From JBMSHD01 sp049416425 (lineage in GTDB: Bacteria > Pseudomonadota > Gammaproteobacteria > Francisellales > Francisellaceae), in contig JBMSHD010000052.1 in NCBI GenBank assembly GCA_049416425.1, forward strand, positions 1 to 14,694: a stretch of 14,694 nt of DNA, in the 5' to 3' direction. The notes beneath the pieces were generated by a model. The model did not search any database and was not told where the DNA came from. It was given only the letters and a program-made list of their open reading frames with translations. The first letter of the stretch is position 1, and each line of letters begins with the position of its first letter. This document shows, piece after piece, positions 7,286 through 14,244 of the stretch. Position numbers and translations under genes: made by a program.

Positions 7286-7533
7286 TATTCCATCTATGAA
7301 CTCTTGATTTTGTCAGTGTTTTAATTAAAAGTAAAGTGATGATTTTTATTTTTTTGTTTATTTAATAATCAATTTCAGTTGTTTTATGACTCAAATCGTA
7401 TCGTGCTTAGATATGGTTTTCTCGGAAAGTCACTCTCAGGCATCGATAAGAATGACTCAGGGTAAAGGTTAAGCTCTGGCATGAAATTATGATATAATAA
7501 TGGCTCATAGATAAATGATGAATAAAGAGCGGC
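7286..7533. other. Divergent intergenic region between permease and rpoH
   Basis: This 248-base gap is very AT-rich on the permease side (about 7310-7380) and holds the rpoH promoter near 7469-7498. On the minus strand a weak TTGATT (7367-7372) followed by A-rich sequence could serve the permease, but no convincing -10 is seen. No stem-loop or RNA gene is recognised. Confidence 0.5.
7469..7498 (+). promoter_or_regulatory. Extended -10 sigma-70 promoter for rpoH
   Basis: TATAAT at 7493-7498 is a perfect -10 and is preceded by TG at 7490-7491, giving the extended form TGATATAAT. A weak -35, TTAAGC (7469-7474), lies 18 bases upstream. The start would be near 7505, leaving a leader of only about 29 bases. 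No sigma-32 or sigma-24 type promoter is evident nearby. Confidence 0.6.
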
Positions 7534-8409
7534 ATGGGAAAAGAGCTGGTTGTTAAAAAAAATACGTTGCCGATTCCGGCATTATCGGACAGTCAAAGTC
7601 TGGAATCGTATATGCGTTTTGTCAACAGCATTCCGATGTTGAGTGAGAAAGAGGAGCTTGAGCTTGCTAGGCGCCTTCGCTATCAGAATGACCTGGCATC
7701 TGCACAGAAAATGATTATGGCGCATCTTCGATTTGTGGTGAAGGTGGCACGTGGTTTCTCAGGGTACGGTCTGCCGATCACCGACTTGATTCAAGAGGGA
7801 AATATTGGCTTGATGAAAGCCGTCAGACGTTATGACCCTGAAGTCGGTGTTCGCCTTGTCTCTTTTGCCGTGCATTGGATCAAGGCGGAGATGCACGAAT
7901 ATGTGCTTAAAAACTGGCGAATTGTCAAAATTGCCACCACCAAACCGCAACGCAAGTTGTTTTTTAATTTAAGAAGTTCAAAGCAGCGATTGGGCTGGAT
8001 GAGTGATGAAGAGATAACGGATGTTGCTCATGAGCTTGGTGTTTCTAAAGAGGTGGTCATCGAGATGGAAAAGCGCATGAATGCGTATGACATGGCATTT
8101 GATGCACCAGTGGATGAGGCCGACGGTGATGCGGCATTTGCGCCGAGCATGTATCTTGAAGATTCGAATTCAAATCCGGAATTATTGGTTGAGGAAAGTC
8201 AGTTTGACGAGAAGATTAAAGAGAAAATGCAGGCGGTAATAGGTAAATTTGATGAGAGAAGTCGAGATATTATTGTTTCAAGGTGGCTTGTCGATGATAA
8301 AAAGACGTTGCATGAACTGGCGGAAAAATATTCCATCTCGGCAGAACGTGTGCGCCAGATTGAGGAAGAGAGTCTGGCGAAGTTAAAAACAGCCCTGGTA
8401 AAGCTTTAG
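7534..8409 (+). CDS. rpoH: RNA polymerase heat-shock sigma factor RpoH (sigma-32)
   Basis: RpoH directs core RNA polymerase to heat-shock promoters for chaperones and proteases. The 291-residue protein (E. coli 284) has region 1.2 at about 20-55 (SLESYMRFVNSIPMLSEKEE), region 2 as AHLRFVVKVARGFSGYGLP to FAVHWIKAEMHEYVLKNWRIVK (63-132), the diagnostic RpoH box QRKLFFNLRSSKQRLGW (139-155), region 3, and region 4 ending in the helix-turn-helix SAERVRQIEEESLAKLK (about 269-285). The RpoH box is the feature that separates this from RpoD, RpoS and FliA. The ATG at 7534 is preceded by AAAGAGCGGC, a modest ribosome site. The usual gammaproteobacterial neighbours ftsEX are not adjacent upstream. It appears to be a single-gene unit. 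In E. coli translation of rpoH is temperature-gated by mRNA structure; the short leader here means any such gate would have to lie mainly in the coding region. Confidence 0.96.
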   Translation: MGKELVVKKNTLPIPALSDSQSLESYMRFVNSIPMLSEKEELELARRLRYQNDLASAQKMIMAHLRFVVKVARGFSGYGLPITDLIQEGNIGLMKAVRRYDPEVGVRLVSFAVHWIKAEMHEYVLKNWRIVKIATTKPQRKLFFNLRSSKQRLGWMSDEEITDVAHELGVSKEVVIEMEKRMNAYDMAFDAPVDEADGDAAFAPSMYLEDSNSNPELLVEESQFDEKIKEKMQAVIGKFDERSRDIIVSRWLVDDKKTLHELAEKYSISAERVRQIEEESLAKLKTALVKL

Positions 8410-8453
8410 TGCTGCTAAAATAGTTCTCTTAAGTCAGCGTGGAAAGAAATATC

Positions 8454-8603
8454 ATGACTCAGGCAATCGATCAAGTGCTATACTCCTTTTTCCTTGCAAA
8501 GCATGACCAGATGCAACAATCGTCATCATCGCTTGGCGATGATCCATGTGATCATCGTGAGAGTGGCAAAGATCGTATATGTTTAGGCAAAAGCCGTCAG
8601 TAG
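8454..8603 (+). CDS. Possible small protein of 49 residues, unknown
   Basis: The ATG at 8454 is preceded by GGAAAG with a seven-base gap, the best ribosome site in this region, and the frame runs to TAG at 8601-8603. The product starts MTQAIDQVLYSFFLAKHDQ and continues into a polar, charged part with SSSS, DD and two Cys. It has no membrane span, signal peptide or known motif. It lies 44 bases after rpoH on the same strand and could be co-transcribed. The stem-loops at 8525-8557 fall inside the frame, which suggests either an RNA structure or a chance ORF. It may be spurious. Confidence 0.25.
   Translation: MTQAIDQVLYSFFLAKHDQMQQSSSSLGDDPCDHRESGKDRICLGKSRQ
8525..8557 (+). repeat. Alternating inverted repeats, two mutually exclusive hairpins
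   Basis: ATCATCGC (8525-8532) pairs with GCGATGAT (8536-8543) across a three-base loop. CGATGATC (8537-8544) pairs equally well with GATCATCG (8550-8557) across a five-base loop. The middle arm can therefore pair with either side, but not both. No T-tract follows, so it is not a standard terminator. Confidence 0.6.
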
Positions 8604-8627
8604 CATTGCCAATGTTACACTGAGCAG

Positions 8628-8655
8628 CTGGATTGCCGCCTGTCGCGGCAATGAC
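8628..8655 (-). repeat. REP-like/dRS3-like short palindromic repeat
   Basis: On the minus strand the element reads GTCATTGCCGCG, then ACAG, then GCGGCAATCCAG; ATTGCCGC (8645-8652) and GCGGCAAT (8632-8639) form a perfect eight-base stem with a five-base loop. The frame GTCATT-stem-AATCCAG is that of the widespread GTCATTCCCGC...GCGGGAATCCAG intergenic palindromes, including the neisserial dRS3 type. Only one copy is in this window, so membership in a repeat family is inferred from memory of that consensus. Confidence 0.5.
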
Positions 8656-8719
8656 GGGAAACAAGGTTTCACGGAGGATATATACGGGAAGTTATTTTGC
8701 ACACGTTCCTAATACTGTT

Positions 8720-9634
8720 CTATCGGTCTGTCGAGATAGAGTTTTTCTCTGTCAGCTTAACAATAAGTGTCAGCAGTATCACCGCCATGATGATCAGTAT
8801 GACGCCTAACCAGGAGGCGGTATTTAGGGTTTCACCATAGAAAAGCCAGCCCCAGATAAGACCAACTACCGAGGCAATGCCACCGACTAAACTGTAGTAG
8901 ATAGGACCTGCCAGGCGAATGAGAATAAACAACACAACATAGCCGGCGCTGGATAAAATGATTTCCAGCATAATCAGCCAGTCATTGCTGTTGAAGGGAA
9001 AGTCAAAGGCGTAAAATTGTCCATAAATCAATGTAAGCGGTGTCAGGCATAATGTCGAGACGGTAAGCATGCCCAGTGACAGGCTTAAGGAATTGCTGGG
9101 AAAAGGGCGAAAAGCCGCAATCCATACCGCACATAAGGCAAAACATAAGGGTGCGATCAGAGTGATGATCGTCCAGGGAATTTTATCCAGAGACGGCAGG
9201 TGCAGATTGCCCAGGATGGTCAAAAATATGCCGCTAAATCCCATTAATACGGTAAACAGGCGCCTTTTATCGAAACGTTCAATGCTAAAGAGGATCGCCA
9301 ATGGAAAGGTTAAAATGGGCACGGTGTTAACCAGCACGGTGAGAATGCCTGAGGGGATATGCGCGGCGGCAAAGTACATCACCGTATTGGGTATGGCAAT
9401 ACCTAAAACACCGCAAGCGACATAATAGCGGATATAGTGTGGTTTAAAAGAGAAGGAAATGCGAGCGGAAAAAACGACACACAATAAGAAAAGCATGGGA
9501 CCTAAAGACTGCCAGAAACCATAGCCTAAGGGAGCGACGCCATGAGTCATGCAATAGCGGGCGATGGTATAGCCAGATCCCCATAAGCTGCCAAGCAGTA
9601 GCAATAAGACGATCGAGAGAATGGATTTATTCAT
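8720..9634 (-). CDS. EamA-family drug/metabolite transporter (DMT superfamily exporter)
   Basis: An inner-membrane carrier with ten predicted spans in two EamA repeats of five. The first span begins at once (SILSIVLLLLLGSLWGSGYTIAR), carrying the family pattern LWGSxxxxxR. The first repeat ends near IPSGILTVLVNTVPILTFPLAILF, with the typical A-x-x-P-x(5)-L region; the second repeat ends with GGIASVVGLIWGWLFYGETLNTASWLGVILIIMAVIL, the usual EamA closing pattern including GE. Such proteins usually export amino acids or small metabolites; the substrate cannot be read from sequence. I chose the ATG at 9632-9634, which overlaps the ubiD stop in ATGAATAA. An upstream ATG at 9656-9658 would add eight residues and has AGAGG before it, so it is a real alternative. 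The overlap implies translational coupling to ubiD. No terminator is visible downstream. Confidence 0.83.
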   Translation of the reverse strand: MNKSILSIVLLLLLGSLWGSGYTIARYCMTHGVAPLGYGFWQSLGPMLFLLCVVFSARISFSFKPHYIRYYVACGVLGIAIPNTVMYFAAAHIPSGILTVLVNTVPILTFPLAILFSIERFDKRRLFTVLMGFSGIFLTILGNLHLPSLDKIPWTIITLIAPLCFALCAVWIAAFRPFPSNSLSLSLGMLTVSTLCLTPLTLIYGQFYAFDFPFNSNDWLIMLEIILSSAGYVVLFILIRLAGPIYYSLVGGIASVVGLIWGWLFYGETLNTASWLGVILIIMAVILLTLIVKLTEKNSISTDR

Positions 9635-11111
9635 CGATGCTCTCAAGTCCGAGTTCATGCCAGATGGCCTCTATTTTTTGAGATACATCATCACGCATGG
9701 TGATTTTTCTGCCCCATTCTCGGGTGGTCTCTCCCGGCATTTTATTCGTGGCATCGAGCCCCATTTTAGAACCCAGCGACGAAACAGGTGAGGCAAAGTC
9801 GAGATAATCGATCGGTGTGTTTTCAATTATTGTCGTGTCTCTGGATGGATCCATGCGTGTGGTGATGGCCCAGATGACATCTTCCCAGTTACGAATATCG
9901 ATATCATCATCAACGACGATGACAAATTTGGTGTACATGAATTGTCTTAAAAACGACCATATTCCCATCATCACTCGTTTGGCATGCCCGGAATATTGTT
10001 TGTTAATGCTGACGATGGCCAGTCGATAGGAGCAGCCTTCCGGTGGCAGATAAAAATCGGTGATTTCGGGAAATTGCTTTTGAATGATAGGCACAAAGAT
10101 TTCATTGAAGGCAACACCAAGAATTGCCGGTTCATCCGGTGGTCTTCCGGTATAGGTGCTGTGATAGATTGGGTTTTTACGATGCGTGATTTTTTCAACG
10201 GTGAAAACAGGAAAGGTTTCAACTTCATTATAATAGCCGGTGTGATCCCCAAAAGGGCCTTCTTCAGCAACATCATTGGGATAGATAAAACCCTCAAGAA
10301 TCATCTCAGCCGTTGCCGGGACGACGAGATCCGACAACAGCGATTGGGTAACCTGCGTTTTTTCCCCACGTAAGAGTCCGGCAAAGGCGTATTCCGACAG
10401 GGTGTCGGGAATGGGTGTCACAGCGGCTAAGGTGGTGGCTGGATCGGCGCCTAAAACGACGGATACGGGAAAGGGTTTATCTGGATATTTTTGACACCAG
10501 GCCTGATAATCAAGAGCTCCGCCACGATGGTGTAGCCAGCGCATGATCAGACGATTTTTATCGATGACCTGTTGGCGATAAATACCAAGATTCAAACGGT
10601 CTTTACGGATGCTGTTGGTTACGGTTAATCCCCAGGTGATAAGGGGTGCTGCATCTTCTGGCCAGCAGGTTTGAATTGGCAGTTTGAAAAGATTGATCGC
10701 CTCTTTTTCAATGATGATTTCCTGACAGGGCGCTTTTTTTATCTGTTTGGGCGACATGTTGAGCACCTGTTTGAAAATCGGCAGTTTCTCCCAGGCCTCC
10801 TTGAAACCTTTTGGCGGTTCGGGTTCCTTGAGATAAGCCAGAAGTTCACCAATCTCTCTCAGTTTATCGGCATTATCAAGCCCCAATGCTTTAGCAATAC
10901 GGTCGGGCGTGCCAAATAGGTTGGTCAATACCGGCATGGCATAGCCTTTTGGATGTTCAAATAAAAGAGCCGGTCCTTGCTTCGATAATACGCGCGCCGA
11001 GATTTCAGTCATCTCAAGATAAGGGGAGACGGATGTTTTAATGCGCTTTAGCTGACCTTCCTGCTCTAAGGCGGTGATAAATTCGCGCAGATCTTTGTAT
11101 TTGATTGTCAT
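9627..11111 (-). CDS. ubiD: UbiD, 4-hydroxy-3-polyprenylbenzoate decarboxylase
   Basis: UbiD decarboxylates 3-octaprenyl-4-hydroxybenzoate in ubiquinone synthesis, using prenylated FMN made by UbiX. The 494-residue protein aligns with E. coli UbiD over its whole length: YKDLREFITALEQEGQLKRI at the N-terminus, GPALLFEHPKGY, CWPEDAAPLITWGLTVT, then RLNLGIYRQQ (Arg and Asn of the cofactor/metal site, about 172-181), MRWLHHRGGALDYQ (metal His), LSEYAFAGLL (metal Glu near 240), and EGPFGDHTGYYNE (catalytic Glu and Asp near 284-289), followed by YTGRPPDEPA and DATNKMPGETTREWGR. All catalytic positions look intact. The start is either the ATG at 11109-11111 or a GTG directly before it at 11112-11114; neither has a clear ribosome site. 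It overlaps the EamA gene downstream and follows the M14 deacylase gene by about 70 bases. Confidence 0.95.
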   Translation of the reverse strand: MTIKYKDLREFITALEQEGQLKRIKTSVSPYLEMTEISARVLSKQGPALLFEHPKGYAMPVLTNLFGTPDRIAKALGLDNADKLREIGELLAYLKEPEPPKGFKEAWEKLPIFKQVLNMSPKQIKKAPCQEIIIEKEAINLFKLPIQTCWPEDAAPLITWGLTVTNSIRKDRLNLGIYRQQVIDKNRLIMRWLHHRGGALDYQAWCQKYPDKPFPVSVVLGADPATTLAAVTPIPDTLSEYAFAGLLRGEKTQVTQSLLSDLVVPATAEMILEGFIYPNDVAEEGPFGDHTGYYNEVETFPVFTVEKITHRKNPIYHSTYTGRPPDEPAILGVAFNEIFVPIIQKQFPEITDFYLPPEGCSYRLAIVSINKQYSGHAKRVMMGIWSFLRQFMYTKFVIVVDDDIDIRNWEDVIWAITTRMDPSRDTTIIENTPIDYLDFASPVSSLGSKMGLDATNKMPGETTREWGRKITMRDDVSQKIEAIWHELGLESIDE

Positions 11112-11141
11112 CACAATAATAAGAATATGAATTTGTCTGGC

Positions 11142-11170
11142 AGTATATAATGAAAAATGACAATTGAACA
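11142..11170 (-). promoter_or_regulatory. Possible promoter for ubiD
   Basis: On the minus strand, TATACT (11142-11147, five of six) lies 17 bases after TGTTCA (11165-11170, three of six to TTGACA). Transcription would start near 11135. Because no strong terminator follows the M14 gene, ubiD could also be read from the operon upstream. The -35 is weak. Confidence 0.35.
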
Positions 11171-11183
11171 GGGCGGTTTTTGT

Positions 11184-12299
11184 CTAGCCATGATCCACTA
11201 CATTGAGAATATGAGCGCTTTGCGGCAGCGCGCCTTTGCCATTGATGCTGATTATGGTGGCATCAAATGGCAGGGTGATGTCAATCGATTGTAGCTTCGC
11301 CATCTTAAGACAGAAACCAATACACTGCCCCTTTTTGATGAAGTCACCTGGTTTTATCAGCCATTCATAGAGCCCCCCGTGCTCGCCATGGATGGCTTTA
11401 AACTGCTTAATCTCATGATAATGAGGAGTTGGCATTATAGATGTTTCCTGTGTATCTGCCTCAATAACCTGCTTTGTTATCAGATAGGCGAGGATACCAT
11501 CAGCCTGGGTTTTGGCCTTTTTACTATCGATCCGCTCCTGTGAGCCGAGCTCAAGCGTGAAGCTTTGAATCCATACGGATTCCTGGCGCCCTTTTTGCTG
11601 AAAACGCTGCTGCAGTGACCACCAGGGAAAAAATATCGCCTCATCTAGCGCGCCGGTGGTGTGGTTATCAAGCACCAAAATGTGTTTAAATCCCAGATGT
11701 GCCGCCTCTTCTTTAGCATAGGCCGGACTGTAGAGATAATCGATGGCCTCATCATCGGTATGAAGGTCAAGCACAATATCGGCAAGTGCGGCCTGTTTCT
11801 GCAGGGTTAGGTTCAGACGTCTGGCACGAGATAGCGTTAAGCGATCATGAAGCATCTTATCGATGTTCTCACAAATAAGTCGACGGAAAAGAGATTGACA
11901 GCGTTCGCCAGGTGTGTTGATATGCTGATCGACAAAGGCATCGATATCAATTTTTGGTGTCAGATAAAATCGATTCCAATTGTCTCCGGTCATCGGGTCG
12001 AAGCGTCCTTGGTGCGCACTGCCAATATGATGGTTCATGCCGATGGGGTTACACTGTGGCACCAGAGTGATATTGCCTTGAGGCTGATGTCGGTGGAAAT
12101 GATTCATCAGCGCCATGATTACGGCATTGCCTTGAATTTCAGCGGCATGGACACTCGCTTGAATATAGGCGCTTGGCGCATTTGAATTTTTTCCTTTGAC
12201 TTCAATCAACGTGATAGAAATCGTCTCACCGGCGGCGTTCTCACCAATGGGAATCGACTGTGAAGAGATATAGGATGGTTGTTGATTCAGCAAAGCCAT
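11184..12299 (-). CDS. M14-family deacylase (succinylglutamate desuccinylase/aspartoacylase type)
   Basis: A 371-residue zinc hydrolase of the AstE/aspartoacylase branch of M14 (COG3608-like). It should remove an acyl group such as succinyl or acetyl from an amino acid nitrogen. Zinc ligands are visible as HAAE (His51, Glu54) and DLHTDDE (His180). The substrate-binding NWNR lies at 107-110, and the catalytic Glu at 250 in TLELGSQ. Residues from about 300 form the small beta domain common in this branch (GGLYEWLIKPGDFIKKGQCIG). A strong ribosome site, AAGGAG seven bases before the ATG, sits inside the upstream decarboxylase gene, and the two genes overlap by 13 bases. Context in a dapA-dapD-lysA-like unit suggests a substrate derived from succinylated diaminopimelate, a job normally done by the unrelated M20 enzyme DapE. 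N-acetyl-diaminobutyrate deacetylase (DoeB) is another relative. The fold and metal site are firm; the substrate is inferred. Confidence 0.8.
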   Translation of the reverse strand: MALLNQQPSYISSQSIPIGENAAGETISITLIEVKGKNSNAPSAYIQASVHAAEIQGNAVIMALMNHFHRHQPQGNITLVPQCNPIGMNHHIGSAHQGRFDPMTGDNWNRFYLTPKIDIDAFVDQHINTPGERCQSLFRRLICENIDKMLHDRLTLSRARRLNLTLQKQAALADIVLDLHTDDEAIDYLYSPAYAKEEAAHLGFKHILVLDNHTTGALDEAIFFPWWSLQQRFQQKGRQESVWIQSFTLELGSQERIDSKKAKTQADGILAYLITKQVIEADTQETSIMPTPHYHEIKQFKAIHGEHGGLYEWLIKPGDFIKKGQCIGFCLKMAKLQSIDITLPFDATIISINGKGALPQSAHILNVVDHG

Positions 12300-13495
12300 G
12301 TCTCGGCTCCTTGTGATTGACGAATAATATGGGTGTTATTATGACGGAAAATGACTTCAGCCGGCAATCGATGGCAGAGGAAAAAAGGCATGCTTTCCGT
12401 AAAACCGTAAGCGCCGGTCTGGGTAGAGGTAATGAGATCGCCAATAATAATATCTTCAGGAAGAGAAAACCACCCGAGTCGATCGAGGCTGGTGCAAAGG
12501 GAGCCGTGAACCTGGAAGGGTTTTTGTCTTTTGTTGCTGTCTCTTAACAGGGTTGTTGGAAAGGCCTGGTCGGTCAAGACCGGGCGCAAAAGATGATGAA
12601 CGCCGCCATCGACGATAAGCATATCGATGTCATAGACCGATTTTCTATCGGTAATTTCACAGGTATAAAGTCCACTGTCGGCCACGGCATAACGGCCTAA
12701 TTCGAGCCAGAATTCGGTAGTGGGGTAGTCTTTTTGCAAGGTCTCTAAGATTTTGGCAATTTCTTGTCGGTCGAGCGAGTGAGTCTGCCCCTCATAAGGC
12801 ACACCAAGACCGCCGCCTAAATCGATCACCTGCGGTATGAAGCCGATGGCTTGAGAAAATTCAATCAATTGTCGGCTAATGCTCTGCCAGATCGTTTTAA
12901 GCTCGCCACTGTCGATGATATTGCCCCATTGGAAACAGTGAAAGCCGATGATTTCAAAACACGTATTCGCTTGACGTGTGTTAAGAACAGCATACCAGTC
13001 CTCCAGCGGCAAGCCAAATGGTGTCATACTCTGGCCGCCTCCAAGCACATTTTGGCGTTTATCCGACCATTTAAGCTGGACGCGCAGAAGGACTTTAACG
13101 CTTATCTGCTTCTCTTGTGACAGCGCCGAGAGTATATGGAACTGTGTATGGCTTTCAACGACAAAAGTGGTGACACCTTTATCGAGAAAATACGTCAACT
13201 GCTGCCTTGATTTGGCCGGTCCGGTATGAATGATTTTATCCGCGTCGACACCCTGAGCCAATACCTGCTCAAGCTCACCGATGCTGGCGACATCAAATCC
13301 CATGTCATTGTTGTTGAGGGTCTGGATGATAGATGACAATGGATTGGCTTTGACGGCATAAAACAGCTTTGCCGGCCAAGGCTTCAAGCTTTGAATGTGG
13401 GTCTGAAGATGATCAAGATCATAATAGAAAAAAGGAGCATTGATCTGTTTGTGCAATTGGCAGAGCCGGTCACGGTGTTTATGAACTAGGGACAT
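12287..13495 (-). CDS. LysA-like fold-type III PLP decarboxylase, non-canonical substrate motif
   Basis: A 402-residue decarboxylase of the diaminopimelate/ornithine decarboxylase family: an N-terminal PLP-binding barrel and a C-terminal beta domain. The PLP lysine is Lys49 in YAVKAN. The phosphate loop is LGGGLG (226-231), with ELGR at 265-268, VDGGVHHLLRP at 295-305, and the C-terminal GAYGF (361-365) and PAEV (378-381). True LysA has HxHxGS and the inter-subunit motif CESGD, whose Cys and Glu contact diaminopimelate. Here the matching segments read GFHCFQWGN (184-192) and CTSLD (334-338), and an LGGGQSMTPFG segment is present at 151-161. These features recall the PvsE/BtrK/exosortase-associated decarboxylases, which act on other carboxylated amines. 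It overlaps dapD by 10 bases and the M14 gene by 13. An annotation pipeline may call it lysA, but lysine production is not certain. Confidence 0.8.
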   Translation of the reverse strand: MSLVHKHRDRLCQLHKQINAPFFYYDLDHLQTHIQSLKPWPAKLFYAVKANPLSSIIQTLNNNDMGFDVASIGELEQVLAQGVDADKIIHTGPAKSRQQLTYFLDKGVTTFVVESHTQFHILSALSQEKQISVKVLLRVQLKWSDKRQNVLGGGQSMTPFGLPLEDWYAVLNTRQANTCFEIIGFHCFQWGNIIDSGELKTIWQSISRQLIEFSQAIGFIPQVIDLGGGLGVPYEGQTHSLDRQEIAKILETLQKDYPTTEFWLELGRYAVADSGLYTCEITDRKSVYDIDMLIVDGGVHHLLRPVLTDQAFPTTLLRDSNKRQKPFQVHGSLCTSLDRLGWFSLPEDIIIGDLITSTQTGAYGFTESMPFFLCHRLPAEVIFRHNNTHIIRQSQGAETWLC

Positions 13496-14244
13496 TGACG
13501 CAAGGCCTCTTCAAGGTTCAGTGCATTTTCGGTTTTATCATCACGATATTTGATAATAATCGGGCAGGCGAGCTGCAAATTTAATGATTTTGCCCAGGGC
13601 TGATCGATTGGGCGTGATCCTGGAATGACGACAGCGCCTTCTGGAATCACAGCGCCTTTATCTAAAACACGTTGATTGACGGCATCATAGACCTGGACGC
13701 TTTTGGACAAGACTACAGATGGAGCGATAACGGCCCGACTTTTAACAATAATGCCTTCGACGATAATGGCACCGGCACCGATAAAGGCATAATCTTCGAT
13801 AATCACCGGATTGGCGCCAATCGGTTCGAGTACGCCACCGATCTGGACACCTGCCGATAGATGAACGTGTTTGCCGATTTGAGCACAGGAGCCTACCAGG
13901 ACGTGGCTGTCGATCATGCTGCCTTCATCGATAAAGGCACCGATATTGACATAAGCCGGTGGCATGATGATCACACCTTTGGCAACATAGGCGCCGGCTC
14001 TAACCGCAGAACCCCCGGGAACCATACGCACACCATCGGTGAGAGTAAATCGACGAGGGGTGAGGTTATGCTTATCGACAAAGCCTTGATAGTGGCCGTC
14101 ATAGTTGATGTTTTCTCCGGCTTTAAAGGCGGCTAAAATGGCGGATTTGACCTCGGCATTGGCCTGCCATTGTCCTTCATCGTTTTTGACGGCAGAGCGG
14201 ATACTGCCTTGTTGTAATTGGGTTAAAATCGTCTGCCAGCTCAT
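13486..14244 (-). CDS. dapD: Tetrahydrodipicolinate N-succinyltransferase (DapD)
   Basis: DapD transfers succinyl from succinyl-CoA to tetrahydrodipicolinate, the committing step of the succinylase branch of diaminopimelate/lysine synthesis. The 252-residue protein has a short N-terminal helical part (1-65), then a left-handed beta-helix of hexapeptide repeats. Signatures are RMVPGGSAVRAGAYVAKGV, IMPPAYVNIGAFIDEGSMID, GSCAQIGKHVHLSAGVQIGGVLEP, NPVIIEDYAFIGAGAIIVEG and the C-terminal PIIIKYRDDKT. It is about 20 residues shorter than E. coli DapD at the N-terminus and has PGGSAVR where E. coli has PPAAVR, so it belongs to a different DapD subfamily. The start has a full AAGGAG ribosome site and overlaps the dapA stop as ATGA. 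It overlaps the decarboxylase gene by 10 bases. Acetyl instead of succinyl transfer cannot be excluded by eye. Confidence 0.92.
   Translation of the reverse strand: MSWQTILTQLQQGSIRSAVKNDEGQWQANAEVKSAILAAFKAGENINYDGHYQGFVDKHNLTPRRFTLTDGVRMVPGGSAVRAGAYVAKGVIIMPPAYVNIGAFIDEGSMIDSHVLVGSCAQIGKHVHLSAGVQIGGVLEPIGANPVIIEDYAFIGAGAIIVEGIIVKSRAVIAPSVVLSKSVQVYDAVNQRVLDKGAVIPEGAVVIPGSRPIDQPWAKSLNLQLACPIIIKYRDDKTENALNLEEALRQCP

Larger units (their letters stand above)
8410..8719. other. 310-base region between rpoH and the EamA gene
   Basis: It holds a possible 49-codon ORF (8454-8603), an alternating stem-loop element (8525-8557) inside it, and a REP-like palindrome (8628-8655). An extended -10-like TGCTATACT lies at 8476-8484 on the plus strand, so a small transcript covering the hairpins is conceivable. 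There is no clear T-tract terminator for rpoH or for the convergent EamA gene. Confidence 0.5.

Noticed and set aside
7460..7500. Sigma-54 or heat-shock promoter before rpoH
   Set aside because: TGGCAT is present but no GC at the -12 position with correct spacing, and no CTTGAA/CCCAT pair; the extended -10 explains the site better.
8628..8655. Rho-independent terminator
   Set aside because: The stem is strong but no T-tract follows on either strand.
8452..8664. 70-codon ORF on the minus strand, downstream of the EamA gene
   Set aside because: No ribosome site, composition dominated by the palindromic repeats, and it runs antisense to the better-supported small ORF.
9069..9425. 118-codon plus-strand ORF opposite the EamA gene
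   Set aside because: It is antisense to a clear transporter frame and rich in Lys/Arg, as expected for the reverse of membrane codons.
9984..10373. 129-codon plus-strand ORF inside ubiD
   Set aside because: It is antisense to conserved UbiD coding sequence and has no recognisable protein features; a frame shadow.
11112..11114. GTG as the ubiD start
   Set aside because: It lies directly before an in-frame ATG and gains nothing in ribosome-site quality, so the ATG was preferred, with low certainty.
11150..11183. Intrinsic terminator after the M14 deacylase gene
   Set aside because: Only a five-base stem (GACAA/TTGTC) with a long loop precedes a short T run; too weak to call.
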